This document shows positions 37,899 through 45,854 of a stretch of DNA of 64,000 nucleotides, piece after piece. Made by a program: the position numbers and the translations under genes. Within the stretch, counting starts at the first letter, position 1. Each line of letters begins with the position of its first letter. The notes beneath the pieces are model-generated. The model was not told where the DNA came from. It did not search any database and saw only the letters and a list, made by a program, of their open reading frames with translations. Origin of the DNA: Mycolicibacterium sp. GF69 (GTDB lineage Bacteria > Actinomycetota > Actinomycetes > Mycobacteriales > Mycobacteriaceae); assembly GCF_003284965.1 (NCBI RefSeq), contig NZ_QMEW01000009.1, forward strand, positions 62,001 through 126,000, read 5' to 3'.

Positions 37899-38162
37899 AT
37901 GTGTCTTGGTATTCCCGGGCAGGTGGTTTCGATGCTGGAGGGCTACGGCGGTCAGCTGGCGCTGGTCGACGTCGCCGGCGAGCACCGCAAGATCAACGTC
38001 GGCATGCTGCCCGAGGAAACATTCGGTGCCGGCGACTGGGTGATCATTCACATGGGTTTCGTCGTGGAGAAGACGAACAAGGCCGGCGCCGACGCCGCAA
38101 TGGCCGGGTTGGAATTGATGGGCAGGGGCCCCGGCATCGGGGGCATCGAGGACCCGCCATGA
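37899..38162 (+). CDS. hypC: Hydrogenase maturation chaperone HypC (first copy)
   Basis: An 87-residue chaperone that carries the Fe(CN)2CO unit with HypD and hands it to the large subunit. The MCLGIPGQV start has the essential Cys2. GGAGGG lies 6 nt upstream. The C-terminus (GLELMGRGPGIGGIEDPP) differs strongly from the second copy at 43721, so the two may serve different steps. It overlaps hypF by 4 nt. Confidence 0.93.
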   Translation: MCLGIPGQVVSMLEGYGGQLALVDVAGEHRKINVGMLPEETFGAGDWVIIHMGFVVEKTNKAGADAAMAGLELMGRGPGIGGIEDPP

Positions 38163-40474
38163 CCACGAGACACCGGCTGCGCGTATGCGTGCGCGGCGTG
38201 GTGCAGGGCGTGGGCTTCCGGCCGTTCGTCTATGCGGCCGCTTCTGCGCTGGGCTTGGCCGGCTGCGTGCGCAACGACAGTTCCGGCGCGGTCATCGAGG
38301 TCGAGGGGGACGCCGCCGACCTCGACGAATTCCTGCGTCGACTGCGCGAGCATCCGCCCCCGTTGGCCGTCGTCGAATCCATGGACACGCAACGCGTTCC
38401 GGTGGTCGGCGGAACCGGCTTCGTCGTTGCCGATACCACGCGAACCGCTGGCGGACGCACGCTGACCTCGCCTGACGTCGCGATGTGCGCCGCCTGCGCC
38501 GCCGAGCAGCGCGACCCCGGTGACCGGCGCTACCGGCACGCGTTCGTCAACTGCACCAACTGCGGCCCGCGATTCACGATCATCGGCTCACTGCCGTATG
38601 ACCGCCAGTCCACGACGATGGCACCCTTCCCGATGTGCGCCGACTGCGCGCGCGAATATCACGATCCCGCCGACCGGCGGTTCCACGCTCAGCCGGTCTG
38701 CTGCCCGAACTGCGGTCCGACGCTGACATATCGCGATCGAATCGGCCGGACATCGGGCGGCGAATCCGCACTGCAAGCCGCACGACGGTTGTTGCGCGCC
38801 GGCGGCATTCTCGCCGTCAAGGGCATCGGCGGCTACCACCTCGCGTGCGACGCCGCCGATGAACGCGCCGTCACTGAAATGCGAGCGCGAAAGCGCCGTG
38901 GCGACAAGCCGTTCGCCGTGATGGCGGCCGATCTCGCGACCGCGCACGGCATCGTCGAGGTCGACGACGCGTCGGCGCGGCTGCTGTCGGGGCCGCAACG
39001 GCCGATCGTGTTGATGCCACGTCTTTCTGGTGCAGCGGTCGCCGCGGCGGTGGCGCCGCACAACCCGGACCTGGGCGTCATGCTCGCCTACGCGCCCCTG
39101 CACGCGCTGCTGTTCGGGCTGCCCGGCGACGAGTTGGGGCCACGACTGTTGGTGATGACGTCGGGGAACCTGGCAGGTGAGCCGATCTGCTATACCGACG
39201 ACGCTGCGCTCGAACGACTTTCGCATCTCGCCGACGGCTGGCTGATGCATGACCGGGAGATCCTGGTGGCGTGCGACGACTCAGTGATGCGGATGGTTTC
39301 CGTCGGCGGTGCCGACAATCGGGGCGAAGTCCACGAGTTACCGATTCGGCGCTCGCGTGGATACGCGCCGCTGCCGATTGCGTTGCCGGTGCCGGTGCCC
39401 CCGACCCTCGCGGTCGGCGCCGACCTGAAGAACACCATGGCGGTCGCGGATGGCAGGTACGCCTGGCTGAGCCAACACATAGGTGACATAGACGATCTGG
39501 CAACGCTTTGCGCGTTCGACTCGGCGCAGCAGCACCTGCAGGAGCTGACCTCGGTCGCAGCGGAGGTGCTCGTCGCCGACGCGCACCCCGTGTACCGGTC
39601 CACAGCGTGGGCGAACCGGAACGCCTCGGGGCGACCCGTGCGGACGGTGCAGCATCATCACGCACACATCGCGGCGGTGATGGCCGAGCACGGACTCGAC
39701 GGATCCTGCCCGGTGCTCGGATTCGCCTTCGACGGCACGGGATACGGACCTGACGGTGCGGTGTGGGGCGGCGAGGTGTTGCTGGCCACCTACAAGGGTT
39801 TCCAACGGCTCGCTCAGCTGAAGTATGTGCCACTTGCGGGTGGCGACATCAGCGTCACACGCCCGTACCGGATGGCGCTGGCCCATCTGTGGGCCGCGGG
39901 GATCGATTGGATGCCCGACCTCCCGCCGGTGTCGGCGTGCCCACCCGCCGAACGGAAAGCACTCGCCCGCCAGCTCGAAACCGGCTTCGGCTGCGCTCCG
40001 ACATCGAGCATGGGCCGGTTGTTCGACGCGGTATCGGCCCTTGCCGGCGTTCGGCAGGTGGTCGACTACGAAGCGCAGGCGGCCATCGAGTTAGAGGGTC
40101 TGTCCCGTGGCGTCGACTGCGGCGTCGACACGTACGCGTTCGAGGTCTACCGCGACAACGCGACGACGATGATCGACCCCGCCCCGGTGCTCCGTGCGGT
40201 GGTCCACGACCGCCGCACGGGCGTGGCCGCACCTGTGATCGGGGCGAGATTCCACCGTGCGGTGGCCGATCTGATCCTTGATCTCGCCGACGCACACCGC
40301 GACGCGTCACAGACGGTCGCGCTGTCCGGTGGCGTCTTCCAGAACGCGCTGCTGCTCGAACTGACACTGACCGGGCTGCGGTCCAGAGGAATCGAGGCGA
40401 TCACACATCGCACGGTGCCGCCCAACGACGGCGGTATCGCATTGGGACAGCTGCTGGTGGGTAATTGCCTATGA
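38159..40474 (+). CDS. hypF: Carbamoyltransferase HypF
   Basis: A 771-residue enzyme that turns carbamoyl phosphate into the thiocarboxamide on HypE, the source of the cyanide ligands. Domains in order: acylphosphatase (1-90, VQGVGFRPFVY), two Zn fingers of the CxxC-x18-CxxC type (about 108-183), a YrdC-like domain (about 200-390, AVKGIGGYHLACDA) and a Kae1-like domain with HHHAHIAAVMAEH. All are intact. Confidence 0.95.
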   Translation: MTTRHRLRVCVRGVVQGVGFRPFVYAAASALGLAGCVRNDSSGAVIEVEGDAADLDEFLRRLREHPPPLAVVESMDTQRVPVVGGTGFVVADTTRTAGGRTLTSPDVAMCAACAAEQRDPGDRRYRHAFVNCTNCGPRFTIIGSLPYDRQSTTMAPFPMCADCAREYHDPADRRFHAQPVCCPNCGPTLTYRDRIGRTSGGESALQAARRLLRAGGILAVKGIGGYHLACDAADERAVTEMRARKRRGDKPFAVMAADLATAHGIVEVDDASARLLSGPQRPIVLMPRLSGAAVAAAVAPHNPDLGVMLAYAPLHALLFGLPGDELGPRLLVMTSGNLAGEPICYTDDAALERLSHLADGWLMHDREILVACDDSVMRMVSVGGADNRGEVHELPIRRSRGYAPLPIALPVPVPPTLAVGADLKNTMAVADGRYAWLSQHIGDIDDLATLCAFDSAQQHLQELTSVAAEVLVADAHPVYRSTAWANRNASGRPVRTVQHHHAHIAAVMAEHGLDGSCPVLGFAFDGTGYGPDGAVWGGEVLLATYKGFQRLAQLKYVPLAGGDISVTRPYRMALAHLWAAGIDWMPDLPPVSACPPAERKALARQLETGFGCAPTSSMGRLFDAVSALAGVRQVVDYEAQAAIELEGLSRGVDCGVDTYAFEVYRDNATTMIDPAPVLRAVVHDRRTGVAAPVIGARFHRAVADLILDLADAHRDASQTVALSGGVFQNALLLELTLTGLRSRGIEAITHRTVPPNDGGIALGQLLVGNCL

Positions 40475-41193
40475 ACGCCTTGACGAGCGGCCAGACACTT
40501 TTCGGTCGGTATGCCTATCCGCCGAACGAGCTCGGGTACTGCGGTCCGACGGACGGCGGCGGCACGTCCGGCCTCGCCTCGCATGCACGCGAATTCGACG
40601 GCGCGTGGCCGTATCTGGCGGCGATTGCCGATGCCGTCGGCGCCTCGGATCCGCTCCACGAGGACGTCGTCGCCAGCTACTGGATCGGCGGCCCGGCGCT
40701 GTCCAAGGTCGACCCCGCGCAGCTGCTCACCCGGCTTCGCGCGGCGTTCAAAGGCCAGGTCACCGGTCTGCTCGACGCGGTGCCCGCCACCTCAGAAGTG
40801 CTGGCGCATCACAGCTTTCATGTCTTCGTCGTCTACCCCTGGGTGCGGTTCCTGGGCCGTGACGCGCCGACCGCGTTGCGCGTCATGCAGGACTGCCGTA
40901 TCCGATGGGGAACGGTCGAATCGGTCGACGGCGAGCACGCGGTGCTGTCGTCGCGGCCGCTGCGACTCGACGACGGCATGCTCGCCCTGGGCCCACCGGA
41001 AACCGAGACAGTCCGGTGGCGCAAGGGCGGCCTCTCGCTGGTACCCGCACCGACGACCGGTACGACGGTCTCCGCCCACTGGGACTGGATCTGCGGAACT
41101 CTCGCCGAAGCCGAATGCGATTCATTGGCAACGGCGACTCAGACCACGCTCGATCTGGTCAATTCATCTGTCGAACAGGGAGTTCGGTCATGA
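40471..41193 (+). CDS. DUF6390-like hydrogenase-cluster protein
   Basis: A 240-residue soluble protein beginning MNALTSGQTLFGRYAYPPNELGYCGP. Conserved features include the GYCGP turn and the HHSFHVFVVYPWVRFL stretch. It occurs in hydrogenase loci of actinobacteria (DUF6390 from memory) without known activity. It is coupled to hypF and the next gene by 4-nt overlaps, which suggests a maturation role. Confidence 0.73.
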   Translation: MNALTSGQTLFGRYAYPPNELGYCGPTDGGGTSGLASHAREFDGAWPYLAAIADAVGASDPLHEDVVASYWIGGPALSKVDPAQLLTRLRAAFKGQVTGLLDAVPATSEVLAHHSFHVFVVYPWVRFLGRDAPTALRVMQDCRIRWGTVESVDGEHAVLSSRPLRLDDGMLALGPPETETVRWRKGGLSLVPAPTTGTTVSAHWDWICGTLAEAECDSLATATQTTLDLVNSSVEQGVRS

Positions 41194-41945
41194 CGGCTAC
41201 TGCAACACCGGGTGGCGCCTACATCAATGCGGAATTGTCCGCCGACCTCGCAGCGGCCGCCCTGGACATGGCCCGCCGCTTCCATGACGGGGCCACGCTG
41301 TGGGTCGTCTCCCCGCAGTGGGCGCCGCACGCCCACCACGTCGCCGTCGAATTCGTCCACCCGGTCATCATGGGTAAACGCGCGCTGCCGTCGGTAGCGC
41401 TGGTCGAACCGGACCCGGTCGCGCAGGCGAGGGTCGCAAGCCGGCCGGGAGACCTGCTGATCGCCGTGGCGTCCGCGGACGAACCCGCGGTGATCGACGC
41501 GATGCGCCGCGCGCAGGCGTGGGGCGTCCACACCCTGTGGATCGGCTCGGGTCCACGCCCTGACGCGGGTGCGGCCAACCATATCCTCTGGATCGACTCC
41601 GACGATCCGATGGTGCCGGCCACCGGCACCTTCGTGCTGATGTATCACCTGCTGTGGGAGCTCACCCACGTCTGTTTCGAGCATCCCGGCCTGCTGACGG
41701 CGGCCGGCGAATGCGCCGACGTGTGCATCACGTGCAGTGACGAAGGCCGGATCGGTGAGGTGCTGCTCGAACCGGCCGACGCCGCGAGTCCGGCGTTGGT
41801 CCGTACCGCCAACGGCGAGGAATGGGTCGACGTCACGATGCTCGGCCCAGACTTTCTCCAAGTCGCCGCCAACGATCTGGTGCTCGTGCACGCCGGCGCG
41901 GCGATCACGCGCGTCGACGACATCGGTCAGGAGGTGAATCGATGA
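41190..41945 (+). CDS. HypC/HupF-like protein with an N-terminal SIS-like domain
   Basis: A 251-residue protein. The first ~165 residues look like a divergent sugar-isomerase (SIS) fold (ALDMARRFHDGATLWVV, GDLLIAVASADEPAVIDAM), while the end from about 170 (CADVCITCSDEGRIGEVLL to AGAAITRVDD) has the small beta-barrel pattern of HypC/HupF with its cysteines placed internally. It sits directly before a true SIS protein gene and shares 4-nt overlaps with both neighbours. A role in Fe-ligand assembly is inferred. Confidence 0.7.
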   Translation: MTATATPGGAYINAELSADLAAAALDMARRFHDGATLWVVSPQWAPHAHHVAVEFVHPVIMGKRALPSVALVEPDPVAQARVASRPGDLLIAVASADEPAVIDAMRRAQAWGVHTLWIGSGPRPDAGAANHILWIDSDDPMVPATGTFVLMYHLLWELTHVCFEHPGLLTAAGECADVCITCSDEGRIGEVLLEPADAASPALVRTANGEEWVDVTMLGPDFLQVAANDLVLVHAGAAITRVDDIGQEVNR

Positions 41946-42616
41946 CCCAGCCGGAAAGCACCGGCTTCCTGTATCCGTTCATCGAGTCCGAGGAGACCGA
42001 CGCGACGAGCCTGCTCGACGACTTGGCCTCATCGGCGCGGGACAAGGCCGCCGAAAGCGCCCGCCTGCAGGGGGAATCACTCGACGAGTACGGCGACGCG
42101 TTGGCAGCGGCCGGGTCTGAAATGGCCGAGCGGTTCCGCAGCGGCGGCCGGCTCTACACCTTCGGCAACGGCGGCAGTTCCACCGACGCGGCGACGCTGG
42201 CGTCGCTGTTCAGCCGGCCTGCGCGTGGGCGCCCGGTGGCGGCCTGGTCGTTGGCCGCCGACGAAGCGGTCGTCACCGCGTTGGGAAACGACGTCGGATT
42301 CGAGCTGATCTTCAAGCGCCAGATCATCGCCCACGCCCGCGACCGCGACGTCGCGATCGCACTCTCCACGTCGGGCAACTCGGAAGACCTGATGACCGCG
42401 ATCACCGAGGCGAATGAGCGCGGTCTGCTGACCATCGGGTTCTCCGGTTACGACGGTGGCCGGATGGCCGTTGCCGAAGACCTCGACTTCTGCTTCACCG
42501 TGCACAGCCAGAGCATTCACCGCATCCAGGAAAGCCACGCCATGCTCGGCTACCGACTCTGGTCGGTGGCGCAAGAGCACATGGCCCGTCAACGCAACGG
42601 AGCCCACGCACTATGA
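41942..42616 (+). CDS. GmhA-like SIS-domain protein
   Basis: A 224-residue protein with clear SIS motifs: FGNGGSSTDAATLASLF near 75-91 and ALSTSGNSEDLMTAI near 140-154, followed by DFCFTVHSQSIHRIQESH. It resembles phosphoheptose isomerases, but no heptose pathway is present and the gene is embedded between hyp genes. GGAGG precedes the ATG; it overlaps hypE by 4 nt. Either it binds a phosphosugar-derived precursor of the hydrogenase ligands or it is a regulator; neither is proven. Confidence 0.78.
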   Translation: MTQPESTGFLYPFIESEETDATSLLDDLASSARDKAAESARLQGESLDEYGDALAAAGSEMAERFRSGGRLYTFGNGGSSTDAATLASLFSRPARGRPVAAWSLAADEAVVTALGNDVGFELIFKRQIIAHARDRDVAIALSTSGNSEDLMTAITEANERGLLTIGFSGYDGGRMAVAEDLDFCFTVHSQSIHRIQESHAMLGYRLWSVAQEHMARQRNGAHAL

Positions 42617-43707
42617 CCAAGGCAATGTCGGCAGCGCAGCGCGAAGACCGTGTGCTGGAACGTATCGACAAGTTCCGGCAGCGACGGCCACGCCTGCTCG
42701 ACGACGTGGTGACGCTTGCGCACGGGGCCGGCGGCAAGTCGTCGGCGGCACTCGTCGACGCGGTCTTTCTCGAGGCATTCCGCAACGACGAACTCGAGCA
42801 ACTCGGTGATGCGGCAGCGCTTCGAACCCCCTCGGGCGATCGACTGGCGTTCTCCACCGACTCGTATGTCGTTTCGCCGCGGCGCTTTCCGGGCGGGTCC
42901 ATCGGTCACGTCGCGGTGCACGGGACCATCAACGACCTCGCGGTGTCGGGCGCCCGTCCGCAGTGGCTGTCTGCCGCATTCGTGATCGAGGAAGGCTTCC
43001 CGATCGCTGAACTGCGCGAGATCGTCGCCGACATGAGCGAGGCGGCCGCGAAGGCGCGGGTGCAGATCGTCACCGGCGACACCAAGGTCGTCGGCAAGGG
43101 CGCCGCCGACGGCGTGTACATATCCACCGCCGGGGTCGGTGTCATCCCCGACGGCAGGCGGCTGTCTCGCGACCTCGTGCAAGCGGGCGACAAGGTGGTG
43201 CTGTCCGGGACGATCGGTGAGCACGGCATGGCGGTGATGCTGGCCCGTGGCGATCTGGCCATCGACGCCGACATCGCTTCGGACACCGCGCCCGTGCACG
43301 AAATGGTGGAAGCCCTTCTGCAGGCGGCACCGTCGACGCGGTGGATGCGCGACGCGACGCGCGGCGGCGTCGGCACTGTGGCCAACGAACTCGTTAAGGA
43401 CTCGCCGTTCGCCCTGATCCTCGACGAGGACAGACTCCCGGTTCAGCCGCAGGTGCTCGGCGCATGCGACATGCTCGGCATCGACCCGTTATACGTGGCG
43501 AACGAAGGCAAATTCGTCGCCATCGTGCCTGCGGACGAGACAAAAGCGGCCATCGACGCGATGCGGGCGCATCCGCAAGGCGCCCACGCCGCGGTCGTCG
43601 GCGAGATCGTACCCGAGCCACCCGGAATCGTCGCGCTACGAACATCTTTCGGAGGTAGCAGGATTGTCGACATGCTCGTCGGCGACCCGCTACCGCGAAT
43701 CTGCTGA
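42613..43707 (+). CDS. hypE: Hydrogenase maturation protein HypE
   Basis: A 364-residue member of the PurM/ThiL fold that dehydrates the thiocarboxamide to thiocyanate. The N-terminal nucleotide segment is LAHGAGGKSS, and the C-terminus is PRIC with Cys364 as the carrier of the CN group. ATGA overlap with the preceding gene. Confidence 0.95.
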   Translation: MTKAMSAAQREDRVLERIDKFRQRRPRLLDDVVTLAHGAGGKSSAALVDAVFLEAFRNDELEQLGDAAALRTPSGDRLAFSTDSYVVSPRRFPGGSIGHVAVHGTINDLAVSGARPQWLSAAFVIEEGFPIAELREIVADMSEAAAKARVQIVTGDTKVVGKGAADGVYISTAGVGVIPDGRRLSRDLVQAGDKVVLSGTIGEHGMAVMLARGDLAIDADIASDTAPVHEMVEALLQAAPSTRWMRDATRGGVGTVANELVKDSPFALILDEDRLPVQPQVLGACDMLGIDPLYVANEGKFVAIVPADETKAAIDAMRAHPQGAHAAVVGEIVPEPPGIVALRTSFGGSRIVDMLVGDPLPRIC

Positions 43708-43720
43708 GAGGAGATCGAAG

Positions 43721-43993
43721 ATGTGTCTGGGCATTCCCGGCCAGGTGGTCGACATCGTCGACGCCCAACAATCGCTGGCCAAGATCGATGTCAACGGCGT
43801 GCGCCGCAACATCAGCGTGCGACTGCTGGCCGACGACAACCTGCAAATCGGCGACTGGGTGTTGGTGCACGTCGGCTTCGCGATGGCCAAAATCGACGAA
43901 CGCGAGGCGAAACTGACGCTCGACCAGGTGCAGAAGATGGGTGCCGACTACGCAAATGAATTGGAAGCATTCACTTCATCTGAAATTCGATGA
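43721..43993 (+). CDS. hypC: Hydrogenase maturation chaperone HypC (second copy)
   Basis: A 90-residue HypC with MCLGIPGQV and Cys2. Its C-terminal half (MAKIDEREAKLTLDQVQKM) is the standard HypC helix, so this copy next to hypD is likely the HypD partner. GAGAGGAG precedes the ATG. It follows hypE by 13 nt. Confidence 0.94.
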   Translation: MCLGIPGQVVDIVDAQQSLAKIDVNGVRRNISVRLLADDNLQIGDWVLVHVGFAMAKIDEREAKLTLDQVQKMGADYANELEAFTSSEIR

Positions 43994-44020
43994 TGTCCGA
44001 GATCGCTTGAGAGGCATGAT

Positions 44021-45148
44021 ATGAAGTTCGTCGACGAATTCCGCGACCCGGCGGCCGCACGCGCCTTGGTCAGATCGATCACCGAACTCTCCGCCGGCGA
44101 CGAGTTCAAATTCATGGAGGTGTGCGGCGGCCACACCCACACCATTTACCGGCACGGCATCGAGCACCTGTTACCCGAGACGGTCGAGTTGGTGCACGGG
44201 CCCGGGTGCCCGGTGTGCGTCATCCCGATGGGACGCGTGGACGACGCGATGTGGCTCGCCGAACAACCGGACGTCATCTTCACGACGTTCGGCGACATGA
44301 TGCGCGTACCCGGGTCCAGGGGCAACCTGATCGAAGCCAAGGCACGCGGCGCGGACGTGCGATTCGTGTACTCCCCGCTGGACGCGCTCAAGGTCGCCGT
44401 CGACAACCCCGACCGCCACGTCGTCTTCTTCGCAGTCGGTTTCGAGACGACGGCACCGTCGACCGCGGTGACGCTTGTGCGCGCCCGCGCGCTCGGGGTG
44501 ACGAACTTTTCCGTGTACTGCAACCACGTCACGATCGTGCCGCCGATCAAGGCGATCCTCGAGTCGCCCGACCTGCGACTGTCGGGGTTCCTCGGGCCCG
44601 GTCACGTCTCGACCGTCGTGGGGTTGCGGCCCTACCGGTTCGTTCCCGACGTGTACCGAAAGCCGATGGTGGTCGCGGGATTCGAACCGCTGGACATCCT
44701 GGCTTCGGTGCACATGCTGCTGCAGCAGATCCGCGACGGACGCTGCGAGGTCGAGAACCAGTACACCCGCGTCGTGCGGCCGGAAGGCAACACCCAGGCG
44801 CTGAAGCTAATGGCCGAGACATTCGAGTTGAGGCCGCACTTCGAATGGCGCGGGCTGGGCTTCATCTCGCAGAGCGCACTCAAGGTGCACCACGACTACG
44901 CCGAGTTCGACGCCGAGCTCAAGTTCGAGATGCCCGGCGTCCGAGTGGCCGATCCCAAGGCATGCCAATGCGGAGAGGTACTCAAGGGGGTCATCAAGCC
45001 CTGGGAGTGCAAGGTTTTCGGCACCGCTTGCACGCCCGAGACACCGATCGGGACCTGCATGGTCTCTCCCGAGGGTGCTTGCGCGGCCTATTACAACTTC
45101 GGCCGGTTGCACCGCGAAACCGCGCTAGTGCTCGGCCAGCGGGCCTAG
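44021..45148 (+). CDS. hypD: Hydrogenase maturation protein HypD
   Basis: A 375-residue Fe-S protein that assembles Fe(CN)2CO with HypC and HypE. Family motifs are CGGHTHTIYRHGI (residues about 29-41), HGPGCPVCVIPMG (about 61-73) and FAVGFETTAPSTA; cysteines for the 4Fe-4S cluster lie near the C-terminus. It is the last hyp gene, and a perfect hairpin follows the stop. Confidence 0.95.
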   Translation: MKFVDEFRDPAAARALVRSITELSAGDEFKFMEVCGGHTHTIYRHGIEHLLPETVELVHGPGCPVCVIPMGRVDDAMWLAEQPDVIFTTFGDMMRVPGSRGNLIEAKARGADVRFVYSPLDALKVAVDNPDRHVVFFAVGFETTAPSTAVTLVRARALGVTNFSVYCNHVTIVPPIKAILESPDLRLSGFLGPGHVSTVVGLRPYRFVPDVYRKPMVVAGFEPLDILASVHMLLQQIRDGRCEVENQYTRVVRPEGNTQALKLMAETFELRPHFEWRGLGFISQSALKVHHDYAEFDAELKFEMPGVRVADPKACQCGEVLKGVIKPWECKVFGTACTPETPIGTCMVSPEGACAAYYNFGRLHRETALVLGQRA

Positions 45149-45161
45149 CGCACAACAACGT

Positions 45162-45180
45162 CGCCGCATCCGATGCGGCG
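45162..45180 (+). terminator. Hairpin at the end of the hydrogenase operon
   Basis: CGCCGCAT-CCG-ATGCGGCG, a perfect 8-bp stem with a 3-nt loop, begins 13 nt after the hypD stop. There is no T-run and the ribosome site of the next gene follows, so it may only partly stop transcription. Confidence 0.5.
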
Positions 45181-45199
45181 AGGGTGAGGAGTAAGAGTC

Positions 45200-45646
45200 A
45201 TGACGAAGCCGGAAGAACGGGGATCGCGCGGCACCGGATCAGATGAACCGTCAGGCGGGCCGGCAGACCGGCCCTCCGACACCTACGAGGGTGACGAGGC
45301 CGTTCCGTCGTATGACGAGGGCGGCGGCAAGCCCGACTTCGAGACGGGTTTCACGAACGAGCCTCCGAAGGATGTCGAGTCTGCGCTGCCGCCCTACGAG
45401 GGGCGGCAAACGTCGGCGAAGACGGACGCCACAGACGAGGGCGGCGCACGGACCGGTGGAGCGGTCAAGCCCACCACCGATGCCGGCTACAAGAGCGCTG
45501 CGCCCGGCGGTACTCCCGGCGGTTCGACCGCATCACCGGGCGAGGAACAGCCGGCGTCACAGATGCCGGAGTCCGACCGCGACCCCGACATGGTGGACGA
45601 TCCTGCGCACACTCCCGGCACCGGACGCGCCGAGGACAAGCGCTAG
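45200..45646 (+). CDS. Disordered acidic hydrophilic protein
   Basis: A 148-residue protein made almost only of Gly, Pro, Ser, Thr, Asp, Glu, Lys and Arg, without cysteine or membrane segment; it is predicted to be intrinsically disordered. GAGGAG lies 9 nt before the ATG. It follows hypD in the same direction but does not look like a hydrogenase protein and converges on the DUF3046 gene with 4 nt between. Function unknown, perhaps stress-related. Confidence 0.65.
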   Translation: MTKPEERGSRGTGSDEPSGGPADRPSDTYEGDEAVPSYDEGGGKPDFETGFTNEPPKDVESALPPYEGRQTSAKTDATDEGGARTGGAVKPTTDAGYKSAAPGGTPGGSTASPGEEQPASQMPESDRDPDMVDDPAHTPGTGRAEDKR

Positions 45647-45650
45647 CGGC

Positions 45651-45845
45651 TCACCATTGATCACGCGGGACGTCGAAATCCGCGCACAGCGCGCGCCAGA
45701 CCTCCCGCGGATCCACGCCCTCCTCGATGGCCTGGGCTGCGGTCCGCCCACCGACCCCGCTGAGCACATGGTCGACGAGCAGCGACGCCCCGCGCACGGG
45801 ACCGAACTGTTCCCTGACGAGGACATGGAACTCCGTCAACCGCAC
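45651..45845 (-). CDS. DUF3046 protein (Rv2738c-like)
   Basis: A 64-residue helical protein (MRLTEFHVLVREQFG...DVPRDQW) that matches Rv2738c, the gene directly upstream of recA in M. tuberculosis. Here the two are about 16 kb apart, which defines the borders of the hydrogenase block. The start is GTG with TAGTTT (45852-45857) 6 nt upstream, a leaderless layout. Function unknown. Confidence 0.88.
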   Translation of the reverse strand: MRLTEFHVLVREQFGPVRGASLLVDHVLSGVGGRTAAQAIEEGVDPREVWRALCADFDVPRDQW

Positions 45846-45854
45846 GAGCCCAAA

